Source of the DNA: Flammeovirgaceae bacterium
Lineage (GTDB): Bacteria > Bacteroidota > Bacteroidia > Cytophagales > Cyclobacteriaceae
DNA: 36,367 nt
Assembly: GCA_003229495.1 (NCBI GenBank)
Contig: QIEB01000580.1
Span: 1-36,367, forward strand
Direction: 5' to 3'
Positions 25,805-33,370 of this stretch are shown one piece after another. The notes under the pieces were generated by a model. The model saw nothing but the letters and a program-made list of their open reading frames with translations, was not told the DNA's origin and made no database searches. The first letter of the stretch is position 1; the number at the start of each line of letters is the position of its first letter. The position numbers and the translations under genes were made by a program.

Positions 25805-26272
25805 CTAAATAGATTTTACAATTATTTTATTATCGGACAAGTTAGCAATTTCTACTGTATTTCCAGCTTCCAGGTAATTGCCGTTAGTTTGTACTTCGTA
25901 TAATTTATCAAGAAATTCGGCAGTTCCCATAGGACGCAAATCGGAAATTGACTTACCCTCCATTCCCACACGAAGTTCTGATTTTTCATTCTCGTTAACC
26001 CTGCTATCTATACTTGATTTTAAGGCAAATTTTTGCCAAGTTCCAGCCCGAAGGCTATAAACCAAGGCCAAAATTGAAAATACCAAAGTGCCAGCCAAAA
26101 TCAAATAACCGGTTTGTCGGCCGAAACTTGTAAAGCTCATAGCAACCCCTCCTATCAATGCCACTAACCCAAGAATGCCCAAGACAGTAACTCCAGGGAC
26201 AAATATTAGCTCGATGATTATAAAAGCGATACCACAAAGTATCAGCAATATTATGGAAATCCAATCAGCCAT
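25805..26272 (-). CDS. NfeD family membrane protein
   Basis: This 155-residue protein has three membrane helices (about 5-23, 25-48 and 55-75) followed by a cytoplasmic OB-like fold (about 100-155, [18 protein letters not shown] to NKIIVKSI). It is the short form without an N-terminal serine-protease domain. NfeD proteins partner flotillin-like SPFH proteins, and FloA follows five bases later, so the two probably form a membrane complex. The final residue set [10 protein letters not shown] is the typical NfeD beta-strand end. ProS lies upstream at 54 bases, so transcription may come from the proS promoter. Role in membrane microdomains is inferred from the pairing. Confidence 0.92.
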   Translation of the reverse strand: MADWISIILLILCGIAFIIIELIFVPGVTVLGILGLVALIGGVAMSFTSFGRQTGYLILAGTLVFSILALVYSLRAGTWQKFALKSSIDSRVNENEKSELRVGMEGKSISDLRPMGTAEFLDKLYEVQTNGNYLEAGNTVEIANLSDNKIIVKSI

Positions 26273-26326
26273 TTATAAGTACCCAGGTAATTTGCTAAAG
26301 CTACTAAAATCGTTATTGGCAAACAA

Positions 26327-27802
26327 TCAATAGGCTTTGGCAAAGATCACCTGCTGGCTGGATGATTTGCCTGAATATATACATATGCCTGCCTTGGCTT
26401 CCTCATTAATAGGAATACAACGAATCGTTGCCTTAGTTTCATCCTTGATCCGTTGTTCAGTTTCAATGGTTCCATCCCAATGTGCCCTGACAAATCCACC
26501 TCTGGTATCCAGAACTTCTTTAAAATTCTCGTAAGAGTCCACCGTGGTAATATTTTGGTCACGAAACTTTAGCGCTTTTTGATAAATGCTATTATGCATT
26601 CCACTCAGCATATGTTGTACAGTACTACCGATGTCCTGTTGATTACAGGTTTGCTTTTCTGAGGAATCCCTGCGAGCAATCTCAGCGGTAGAATTTTCAA
26701 GGTCCCTGGGGCCCATCGCAATTCTTACCGGAACACCTTTCAACTCATATTCGGCAAATTTCCATCCCGGTTTGTGGGTATCCCGATCGTCGTATTTTAC
26801 AGAGATATTCCGCTCTTTTAACTGATGAACAATTCCCTGAACAGCTGCTGATATCGCTTCCAACTGCTCTTCATTCTTAAAAATTGGGACGATCACCACC
26901 TGAATTGGCGCTAGCCTGGGCGGTAGAATTAAACCTTTGTCGTCTGAGTGGGCCATAATCAAAGCCCCCATTAAACGAGTGCTGACCCCCCAGGAAGTTC
27001 CCCACACGTATTCGAGTGCCCCCTCCCTGGTGGCAAACTTTACTTCAAACGCTTTGGCGAAGTTTTGTCCAAGAAAATGGGAAGTACCAGCTTGTAAAGC
27101 CCGGCCATCTTGCATCAGGGTTTCGATACAATAGGTGTCGACCGCCCCGGCAAATCTCTCAGATTCTGTTTTAATCCCCTGAATCACCGGTATGGCCATA
27201 TAATCCTGAACAAAATCAGTATAGACTTGAAGCATTTTGAGAGTTTCCTCTTTAGCCTCTTCCCTGGTAGCATGAGCGGTGTGTCCTTCTTGCCATAAGA
27301 ATTCCGTGGTTCGCAAGAACAGCCTGGTACGCATCTCCCACCGCACTACATTGACCCACTGATTTAATTTCAACGGCAGGTCCCTATAGGATTGAATCCA
27401 GTTTCTATAAGTATTCCAGATTACCGTTTCTGAAGTAGGTCGAATAATCAGTTCCTCTTCCAGCTTAGCTTCAGGGTCTACCACTAGTCCACTTCGATCC
27501 TCCGCTTGTTTCAAACGGTAGTGTGTCACTACTGCGCACTCCTTGGCAAATCCTTCTATATGGTCTGCTTCTTTGCTGAGGTAGGACTTTGGAATAAAAA
27601 TGGGAAAGTACGCATTACTGTGACCAGTTTCCTTAAACATCTGATCCAATTTCGCCTGCATTTTTTCCCAAATGGCAAACCCATAAGGCTTTATTATCAT
27701 ACAACCCCTGACCGGTGAATTCTCAGCCAGGTCTGCCTTCTTTACCAACTCATTGTACCACAGCGAATAGTCTTCACTTCTTTTCGGTAACCCTTTACTC
27801 AT
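26327..27802 (-). CDS. proS: Prolyl-tRNA synthetase, archaeal-type (ProS type 3)
   Basis: This 491-residue class II synthetase charges tRNA-Pro. The N-terminal catalytic core has [37 protein letters not shown] (motif 2 region) and [20 protein letters not shown], followed by [14 protein letters not shown]. Motif 3 residues appear in [20 protein letters not shown]. The anticodon-binding domain follows ([16 protein letters not shown]), then the C-terminal extension ending [15 protein letters not shown] with the terminal tyrosine. No YbaK-like editing insert is present, as in the short archaeal/eukaryotic-type enzymes used by Bacteroidetes. A possible -7 element (TATATTTG on minus, 27926-27933) is 124 bases upstream. 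A hairpin lies in the leader. NfeD follows 54 bases downstream. Confidence 0.96.
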   Translation of the reverse strand: MSKGLPKRSEDYSLWYNELVKKADLAENSPVRGCMIIKPYGFAIWEKMQAKLDQMFKETGHSNAYFPIFIPKSYLSKEADHIEGFAKECAVVTHYRLKQAEDRSGLVVDPEAKLEEELIIRPTSETVIWNTYRNWIQSYRDLPLKLNQWVNVVRWEMRTRLFLRTTEFLWQEGHTAHATREEAKEETLKMLQVYTDFVQDYMAIPVIQGIKTESERFAGAVDTYCIETLMQDGRALQAGTSHFLGQNFAKAFEVKFATREGALEYVWGTSWGVSTRLMGALIMAHSDDKGLILPPRLAPIQVVIVPIFKNEEQLEAISAAVQGIVHQLKERNISVKYDDRDTHKPGWKFAEYELKGVPVRIAMGPRDLENSTAEIARRDSSEKQTCNQQDIGSTVQHMLSGMHNSIYQKALKFRDQNITTVDSYENFKEVLDTRGGFVRAHWDGTIETEQRIKDETKATIRCIPINEEAKAGICIYSGKSSSQQVIFAKAY

Positions 27803-27828
27803 TAGTGTGTTTATAGTTAACAGGGACG

Positions 27829-27859
27829 CAGAATTTCGATAACGATAATTCTGTTTTTT
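27829..27859 (+). terminator. Hairpin followed by T-run in the proS leader
   Basis: cagaatttcg (27829-27838) pairs with cgataattctg (27843-27853) with one bulged base and an ataa loop, and six T follow (27854-27859). Read on the plus strand it has terminator shape, but no plus-strand gene ends here; on the minus strand it lies 27 bases before the proS ATG. It might end antisense transcripts or form leader structure. The stem is AT-rich and therefore weak. Confidence 0.3.
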
Positions 27860-27993
27860 AAGAATTTACAACCAATTATGGCATCAATTTTGCTCCTTAC
27901 AAGTAAGAAGCTGAATTTGATTCGACAAATATAAGTTTTTAAAGGCTTATTTCGATCTTAGTTGGTAATTTAACGTATATAAATATAAAGCAT

Positions 27994-28737
27994 ATGAAGC
28001 CTCTACTATCCATTCAACTGCTACTTCTGGCCTTGTCCGTCGGAATATTTTCTTGTTCCTCAAGTAGATATGCTCAAAGTGGCACTTCGGAATATGACGA
28101 CCTATACTTCAATAAGGGGGACAGGTATCCTATTATGTCCACTCCAGGCAACATGGCGGTAATACAAAGACCTGATCAAACCAACAACGGTGGTGTGAGT
28201 ACTGGTTACAATTCAAAGACATTAAATCCCGACTACGGTCTTCCGCAAGATGCACAAACTGAAGTGCAGACTGAAAACGGTTATAGCGAAGACGAGTACT
28301 ACGTGGAAAATCGTGATGATGAATATATTCAACAAGCGGTAGAGGACTATCTCAGGAACAACTCAACTACCGCCAAGCGGTACAACAACCCCAATTATTC
28401 CAATAATTTTGACGATGTATTCTGGAGTGATCCATTGTACTATCAGGGTACTTTATTCGATCCTTTATACCGGTCTTACTATGGGGTGTATAGCCCATTT
28501 GCCTATCGGTCTTATTATCGTCCTTATAGCTCTTTTTATAGACCATGGGGATCTGGTTTATCCGTTAGTATTGGATTCGGTTTTGGATCTTCCTATGGCC
28601 GATACTACGACCCGTTCTACTATGGCAGCGGATTTGGTTATGGATACGGCAGCGGATTTGGGATACGGCAGCGGATTTGGTTATGGATACGGCAGTGGAT
28701 ATGGTCATGGCTACGGTGGTGGATATGGTTATGGTAG
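27994..28737 (+). CDS. Repeat-rich lipoprotein, 5' part of a frameshifted gene
   Basis: As it stands this frame encodes 247 residues. MKPLLSIQLLLLALSVGIFS then C21 is a lipoprotein signal, so the product is membrane-attached. The mature part is hydrophilic, then rich in Tyr, Phe, Ser and Gly (from about residue 150). At 28660-28662 a GGG replaces the GG expected from the surrounding 24-base repeats. From there the frame decays to a Trp/Ile/Arg tail (IRQRIWLWIRQWIWSWLRW) and stops at 28737. Dropping one G joins codons 27994-28659 (222) to 28661-29575 (304), giving one 526-residue protein with continuous Gly/Tyr composition. Sequencing or assembly error and a recent real frameshift are both possible. 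Similar Ser-rich proteins in Bacteroidetes have no known function. Confidence 0.75.
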   Translation: MKPLLSIQLLLLALSVGIFSCSSSRYAQSGTSEYDDLYFNKGDRYPIMSTPGNMAVIQRPDQTNNGGVSTGYNSKTLNPDYGLPQDAQTEVQTENGYSEDEYYVENRDDEYIQQAVEDYLRNNSTTAKRYNNPNYSNNFDDVFWSDPLYYQGTLFDPLYRSYYGVYSPFAYRSYYRPYSSFYRPWGSGLSVSIGFGFGSSYGRYYDPFYYGSGFGYGYGSGFGIRQRIWLWIRQWIWSWLRWWIWLW

Positions 28738-28738
28738 T
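28624..28738 (+). repeat. 24-base Gly/Tyr-encoding tandem repeat with a short second copy
   Basis: Units start at 28624, 28648, 28667 and 28691, then a degenerate unit at 28715. The consensus encodes GSGFGYGY. The second copy is 19 bases, five shorter than its neighbours, and has GGG where the flanking copies have GG. This is the position of the frameshift. A whole-unit change would keep frame because 24 is a multiple of three. Confidence 0.75.
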
Positions 28739-29575
28739 GCCTGGTATCCACCTTCTTACTACGGCAGTTATAACAATGCGGTAGTAATCAATAGTATTGA
28801 AAATACCAATCCCGGAAATGTACGCTATGGAACGAGATCATCGAGAGGGTCTAACTATATTGTCAATAACGGCATAAGACAGCGTAACACAGCTGATGCT
28901 GCCTCCAACAATCGCAGGATTCGGTCCAGGGCTGATAACAGTGTGAGACAGACTGCTGAAAGGACCCTTAACAGCGCCAGGATAAGTCAGCGCGATCAGT
29001 CTGGCACTAATTTGCGCACCAGGGACCTCAATCAATATAACCAGGCTGGTGGATCCAGAACTAGGTTCAGTACGCATTCTTTGGAATCAAAGAACAATGG
29101 ATTAATCAATGAACGAACCGGGTCAAAAACCAGCCTGCTGCAACGAAGCCGCACCCTCAACAGTGGCACTTATCGAACACCTGATCGTAAATTTGGGACC
29201 CGGCGTACCACAAATTACGACAGAAGTTTTTCTACCAGTCCATCAAGGAATTCCGGTTCCTCCAGATATGGTAAAACTCCAAATAGAAGTCCAGCTTCCA
29301 GTGGGGTAAGGAGCAGGAGTAGCTATTCGCGTCGAAGCAGCTCGCCAAGTAGAGTTGGCAGCAGCAATTATCGAAGAAGCTCTTCTTCAGGTAGGATAAG
29401 TTCTCCCAGTAGAAGTTCATCTCCCAGCCGTATTCGAAGTTCTCCCAGCAGGAGTTCATCTCCCAGCCGTATTCGAAGTTCTCCCAGCAGGAGTTCGTCG
29501 TTTCGCAGCAGTTCTCCCAGCCGCAGTCTGCCTAGCAGGTCCAGTGGGGGATCTATCAGGAGTATTAAACGTTAG
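28661..29575 (+). pseudogene. 3' part of the frameshifted lipoprotein gene, Ser/Arg-rich
   Basis: This is the continuation of the preceding frame after the apparent one-base insertion; it contributes 304 residues. It begins in the Gly/Tyr repeats, passes through SAWYPPSYYGSYNNAVVINS and a basic Asn/Arg/Thr-rich linker, and ends in Ser/Arg/Pro repeats (SSPSRSSSPSRIR units) and SIRSIKR. It has no start of its own that fits: the open frame upstream of 28661 encodes an unrelated out-of-frame product. The absence of stops for 915 bases shows it was under selection recently as protein-coding sequence. If the frameshift is real, this half is lost unless translation slips; if it is an error, the gene is intact. 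Confidence 0.65.
29399..29500 (+). repeat. 39-base tandem repeat encoding Ser/Pro/Arg units
   Basis: Copies occupy 29399-29437, 29438-29476 and a partial third from 29477. Each encodes 13 residues, SSPSRSSSPSRIR. The first two differ at only three bases. The unit is in frame, so copy number can vary without disrupting the protein. Confidence 0.75.
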
Positions 29576-29636
29576 TAAACTTTTCAAACACTTCCCCTAA
29601 CTCCACTGAGATCAGGGAAATTTAAAACTAAAAATT

Positions 29637-31148
29637 ATGAGACGTTTGAACACGCTTATATTAATAAGCATGGGCTTGGTTTGTTTTTACCAAACCCCGG
29701 CACATGGGCAAAGCTATGCAGATATTGCCCGCACTATGAGTCAACAAGAAATCTACGGCACCGCCCGCTTTCAGGGAATTGGGGGCGCTAGAACGGCGCT
29801 TGGAGGCGACATTAGTTCTATTTCAGGCAACCCTGCAGGACTGGGCTTCTACAACTCTTCGGAATTTTCAATCAGCCCAGGGTATATATTCATCAACAAT
29901 ACCTCAAGTTATCTTGGGTCTTCTGTTAAAAATGATTATAGCAACTTTTATCTCGCTAATGCAGGAGCGGTAATACATAAAAAACCTTCTTCACAACGCT
30001 CCGGTGGATTTAAGGGTGGCTCTTTTGGATTTGGAACTTCACGAATTGCTAATTTTCAAAACCAGATAGCATATCAGGGCTCCAATACCAGGGAGGATTT
30101 TATTGACTATGCGGTTGATGAGGCCAATGCCCAGGGCATGGATTCATATGACAACCCGGATCTTTTACCGGAACTTCCCTTTCTGGCTTTTCAAACCACC
30201 TTGATAGATCGATTTTTTGGTGTAGACACCCCGGGGGACTCAACTTTCTTTTTTGACCGCAATATCTACGATATTTTTAACCCTGACCAGATCGCTTTTC
30301 CATCAGATGAGTTTCCTACCCTACAGGAAGAAATGATAATTACCAAAGGTGGACACTACCAATCCAACTTCTCCTATGGAGCCAATTTTGCGGATAGGTT
30401 CTACATTGGAGCAGCAGTTGGTGTCAACACCCTACGATTAGACCAAGAACGGGTTTACCGGGAAACACCTACCGATGCGGACCTCACTGAGTTCACGCTG
30501 GTTGACGATAGACTGCTTAAAGGAACAGGAATCAACGGAACCCTTGGGATCATCCTGAGGCCAGTGAATGTATTTACCTTGGGAGTATCCTACACCTCCC
30601 CCACTTTCTATGAGATGCGGGATGAATCTTATCTGTCAATGTCAGCCGATTTCAATACCGGTGTTATAAGTGATGAAGTAATTTTTCTACCCTTAAAATA
30701 CCGTCTCAGAACTCCTGGCAGACTGAATGGAGGAGCGGCTTTGTTCCTGGACAAATTTGGTTTTATTTCAGCGGATGTGGAATGGGTAGATTATGGGTCA
30801 GCGAAATTAACCAGCAATGAATTTGATTTCTCCGATACCAATCAGGAGGTGGATAGCTACGGATCTGTTTTGAACTACAGAGTTGGTGGTGAGTTGCGTT
30901 TTAAATCGCTGCGACTTCGGGCTGGTTACTCTTTTCAGGAAGACCCTTTGGATAGTGGTGACGGTGTTGATCGCAGCAGGGAGTCCTTTACCGCAGGACT
31001 GGGGCTGCGGTTGAAAAAGTTCTTTGCAGATGCTTCGTATGTGCGGTCTAACTACAATTCTTCAGTCAGTCCCTATCCAGAGGCCTCAACCGCTCTTGTT
31101 GAAAACACCTCGGAAAATGCTGTTTTAACTTTGGGCTTTAAGTTTTAA
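29637..31148 (+). CDS. FadL/OmpP1/TodX-like outer-membrane beta-barrel protein
   Basis: This 503-residue protein starts with a signal peptide (RRLNTLILISMGLVCFYQTP, cleavage near AHGQS). The mature N-terminus has the typical Bacteroidetes pattern ARFQGIGGARTALGGDISSI and SGNPAGLGFY, seen in FadL-like transporters and related hydrophobic-compound channels. The body is a series of amphipathic strands with aromatic girdles, and the last strand ends VLTLGFKF with the terminal phenylalanine used for barrel insertion. It is predicted to sit in the outer membrane and to pass hydrophobic or other small compounds; the substrate is unknown. It lies 61 bases after the repeat lipoprotein and nine bases from the convergent aroK stop. 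Confidence 0.82.
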   Translation: MRRLNTLILISMGLVCFYQTPAHGQSYADIARTMSQQEIYGTARFQGIGGARTALGGDISSISGNPAGLGFYNSSEFSISPGYIFINNTSSYLGSSVKNDYSNFYLANAGAVIHKKPSSQRSGGFKGGSFGFGTSRIANFQNQIAYQGSNTREDFIDYAVDEANAQGMDSYDNPDLLPELPFLAFQTTLIDRFFGVDTPGDSTFFFDRNIYDIFNPDQIAFPSDEFPTLQEEMIITKGGHYQSNFSYGANFADRFYIGAAVGVNTLRLDQERVYRETPTDADLTEFTLVDDRLLKGTGINGTLGIILRPVNVFTLGVSYTSPTFYEMRDESYLSMSADFNTGVISDEVIFLPLKYRLRTPGRLNGGAALFLDKFGFISADVEWVDYGSAKLTSNEFDFSDTNQEVDSYGSVLNYRVGGELRFKSLRLRAGYSFQEDPLDSGDGVDRSRESFTAGLGLRLKKFFADASYVRSNYNSSVSPYPEASTALVENTSENAVLTLGFKF

Positions 31149-31159
31149 ACCCAAAAGTT
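31127..31159. terminator. Hairpin spanning two convergent stop codons
   Basis: The bases aactttgggctttaa (31127-31141) pair with ttaaacccaaaagtt (31145-31159), about 14 pairs with one bulged base on each arm. It covers the stop codons of the outer-membrane protein (31146-31148) and of aroK (31158-31160). Long T-runs are absent, so it may act as a weak bidirectional terminator. Confidence 0.4.
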
Positions 31160-31688
31160 AAATGGCTTTCAACTCCTCAATGATATCATTCATTGAAATA
31201 CTTGGGCCTTCCAGATGGATTAAGACCTTTAGATAGTAGTCCTTTCTTTGGAAAAAGTGATCCTGTAGTTGGGCTAGTAGTTCCTTTGGGGTCTTATCCC
31301 TTAACAGGGGACGTCTGTCGGTACCTTGTTGGATCAGACGGTCTGCAATTATTTTCAGGGGTACATCCAGGAAAATACCCACCCCATTGTTATTGATATA
31401 ATCAATATTGTGGTGAAAACAAGGGGTACCGCCACCTGTAGCTATTACCTTCGGGTAAGGTTGCTCACTTACTCTCTGTAAACAGTGGTTTTCTATGACC
31501 CTGAATCCGTCCTCACCATCTTCAATAAATATCTGGGTAATGCCCTTACCAGCATGATTTTCTATGTATTGGTCCAGGTCATAAAATTCAATTTTCAAGT
31601 GCTCAGATAATTCCATGCCCAAGGTTGACTTGCCACTCCCCGGCATGCCCAATAGATAGATATTGTCAGGAATGGTAAAAGCCTTCAC
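31158..31688 (-). CDS. aroK: Shikimate kinase
   Basis: This 176-residue cytoplasmic enzyme phosphorylates shikimate with ATP in the route to chorismate. The P-loop is GMPGSGKS (14-21), followed by the shikimate-binding DLDQYIE (Asp after strand 2). ATGGGTPCF carries the GGG loop, and DRRPLL supplies the lid arginine. Length is normal for a monofunctional AroK. The start is GTG at 31688, three bases after the BT_3928-family stop, so it is the last gene of a DUF1599-BT_3928-aroK operon. Its end meets the outer-membrane protein gene at a shared hairpin. No other shikimate genes are in view. Confidence 0.95.
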   Translation of the reverse strand: MKAFTIPDNIYLLGMPGSGKSTLGMELSEHLKIEFYDLDQYIENHAGKGITQIFIEDGEDGFRVIENHCLQRVSEQPYPKVIATGGGTPCFHHNIDYINNNGVGIFLDVPLKIIADRLIQQGTDRRPLLRDKTPKELLAQLQDHFFQRKDYYLKVLIHLEGPSISMNDIIEELKAI

Positions 31689-31691
31689 GGT

Positions 31692-32786
31692 CTAAAAGCT
31701 TAACTTCAATAGTTGCGTTGCGGTGGGAACATCCCGAAAATGCCATTTCCCCCTGACCTCGCCATTTTTTAACAACAGTAATCCGGGATTTGACCTTATC
31801 ATAGTCTTCAACACCGTAGCGTCTGCAAAGTAGTATGGAACTGCAAGTTGTACCTTATGTCTAAACTCTTCAAATGATTTCTCATCAGATGCCGTGAGCA
31901 CCATAGCACCTATTTCACCTTCTACCTGGTTAATCAGATCATTGATCTCCTGAAATATAGAGGCATCCGCTTGATCCACATAATGTATCACAATCAACAA
32001 CTGTGCACCCTGGAATGTCTGTCCGGTAACATCTTCCCCATCGGTATTCCAAACACTGTAATCAGTTATTGTAGGCTGGGCCTCCGGATTCAACAATTCT
32101 ATGTCCAAATAATGATAAGCGGTATCGGTAGGGTATGATTCCATCTCGAATTTTTCTCCACCTTTTTCCATGATGTAAAGATGCCTCAGGGGTTCTGAAG
32201 GTTCCATACTTGCAGGAATGCTGGTGCCCGGTTTATAGGCCCTGAAATCAATGAATGGAAGGTGTCTAACAGCGTGAATGGCTAAATAAACATTGACCAC
32301 TACTACCAGTCCAATGATTAGATCACCTATTCGTTTCTCAAACATGGGCTTGAACTGGTGGCGAAAAGGAAATATTACCAAAATCAGTGACAGCAATATT
32401 ATATCCTTGGTAAAACTCTCCCATGGAGTTAGTTTAATGGCATCTCCGAAACAGCCACAATCCGTTACTTTATTAAAAAAAGCAGAATAAAAAGTCAGAA
32501 AACTAAAAAAAAGTATTAACAACAGCAATATCCAGGAAATAGTTGGCATGCGGAAATTGATCAAAACAGCTATTCCTATTGCCACTTCCAAAACCACCAG
32601 AAATAGAGAGAAATATAAGGCATAAGGCTCCAAAGCTCCAAAAAATGAAGCAAAATCACTGCTGAACACATTGAAGTACTCCTCCAGTTTTATAGCGGTC
32701 CCAACCGGATCATTCACCTTAATCAAACCGGAAAAGATAAACAGCCCTCCCACCAGGAAACGTGCTGCTGATTTTACCCAATTCAT
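31692..32786 (-). CDS. BT_3928 family membrane protein (DoxX/MauE-like plus thioredoxin-like domain)
   Basis: This 364-residue protein has an N-terminal DoxX/MauE-like region with four membrane helices (about 8-24, 53-75, 82-104 and 126-143). The motif TDCGCFGDAIKLTPW (108-122) holds C110 and C112, typical of MauE-like redox membrane proteins. A fifth helix (about 153-170) leads to a C-terminal domain (about 220-364) with a thioredoxin-like pattern (AQLLIVIHYVDQ, GLLLLKNGEVRGKW) that lacks a CxxC pair. An electron-transfer or oxidant-sensing role at the membrane is inference; the family is uncharacterised. Its ATG overlaps the DUF1599 stop (ATGA, 32783-32786), and aroK follows after three bases. 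Confidence 0.85.
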   Translation of the reverse strand: MNWVKSAARFLVGGLFIFSGLIKVNDPVGTAIKLEEYFNVFSSDFASFFGALEPYALYFSLFLVVLEVAIGIAVLINFRMPTISWILLLLILFFSFLTFYSAFFNKVTDCGCFGDAIKLTPWESFTKDIILLSLILVIFPFRHQFKPMFEKRIGDLIIGLVVVVNVYLAIHAVRHLPFIDFRAYKPGTSIPASMEPSEPLRHLYIMEKGGEKFEMESYPTDTAYHYLDIELLNPEAQPTITDYSVWNTDGEDVTGQTFQGAQLLIVIHYVDQADASIFQEINDLINQVEGEIGAMVLTASDEKSFEEFRHKVQLAVPYYFADATVLKTMIRSNPGLLLLKNGEVRGKWHFRDVPTATQLLKLSF

Positions 32787-33331
32787 GATTCGCCTTGATT
32801 TAGTTTTATCAGGCAGAAAATAGCATAATTTATGATATCCTGATAATTTGCTTTCACTCCCTCAGATACCAGGGTCTGGCCCTGATTATCTTCGATTTGC
32901 TTTACGCGCAATAGCTTCATTAATATGATATCGGTAATAGAACTGATGCGCATATCCCGCCAGGCCTCATCGTAATCATGATTTTTATTCTTAAGTAAAT
33001 CGATCACTTCACCTATGGCTTGATCGTAAAGAGGTTCTAGCTTTTGGTATTCGATGTCTAATGACTCCCCCTCCTCCCAGGCAATCTGAATGATGGCTAT
33101 AATGCAATAATTCACGATACCAATGAATTCTGAGCTTATGCCTTCTAAAACTCTCTGTTGACCTTTTTCCTGAATGGACCGGATCCGCTGTGCTTTAATA
33201 AAAATCTGGTCAGTAATGGATGGGGCCCTAAGGATCCTCCAGGCGGTTCCATAATCCTTGGTTTTCTTGGCAAAAAGTTCTTTACAGTGCTTGACCACCT
33301 GTTTGTACTGGTCTATTGTTTGATTTATCAA
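32783..33331 (-). CDS. DUF1599 (nucleotide-modification-associated domain) protein with two domain copies
   Basis: This 182-residue helical protein carries the DUF1599 domain twice. The first copy has KTKDYGTAWRILRAPSITD (23-41) and VNYCIIAIIQ; the second has KNHDYDEAWRDMRISSITD (116-134) and INYAIFCLIKL, an offset of 93 residues. The conserved DY, AW, SITD and Lys/Arg positions are matched between copies. DUF1599 has been associated with nucleotide or DNA modification by comparative genomics (from memory), but no activity is known. The start appears to be TTG at 33331, as no ATG is near. The gene leads the DUF1599-BT_3928-aroK operon and diverges from folP with 39 bases between. Confidence 0.85.
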   Translation of the reverse strand: MINQTIDQYKQVVKHCKELFAKKTKDYGTAWRILRAPSITDQIFIKAQRIRSIQEKGQQRVLEGISSEFIGIVNYCIIAIIQIAWEEGESLDIEYQKLEPLYDQAIGEVIDLLKNKNHDYDEAWRDMRISSITDIILMKLLRVKQIEDNQGQTLVSEGVKANYQDIINYAIFCLIKLNQGES

Positions 33332-33347
33332 CTTTTATCTAAATTTA
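33319..33347 (+). promoter_or_regulatory. Candidate promoter for folP-cdaA
   Basis: TTTG (33319-33322), 17 bases, then TAAATTTA (33340-33347), one base off TAnnTTTG. It lies 24 bases before the folP ATG at 33371, and the -33 element falls inside the first codons of the divergent DUF1599 gene. Confidence 0.4.
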
Positions 33348-33370
33348 GAGAAACCTATCCGGGCTGGACC

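Noticed and set aside
28409-28660. Upstream ATG 28409 as start of the Ser/Arg-rich protein
   Set aside because: Before 28661 this frame is out of phase with the well-supported lipoprotein frame, and its product has no family-like features.
28657-28663. Programmed -1 frameshift at tttggga
   Set aside because: The heptamer has slippery composition but the wrong phase (zero-frame codons are ttt ggg), and the required shift is +1, so a mutation or sequence error is simpler.
29399-29500. CRISPR-like short regular repeats
   Set aside because: The 39-base units are directly tandem without spacers and encode in-frame Ser/Pro/Arg repeats.
33158-33370. 71-residue N-terminal extension of folP
   Set aside because: It is antisense to the start of the DUF1599 gene and not part of dihydropteroate synthase; ATG 33371 gives the usual length.
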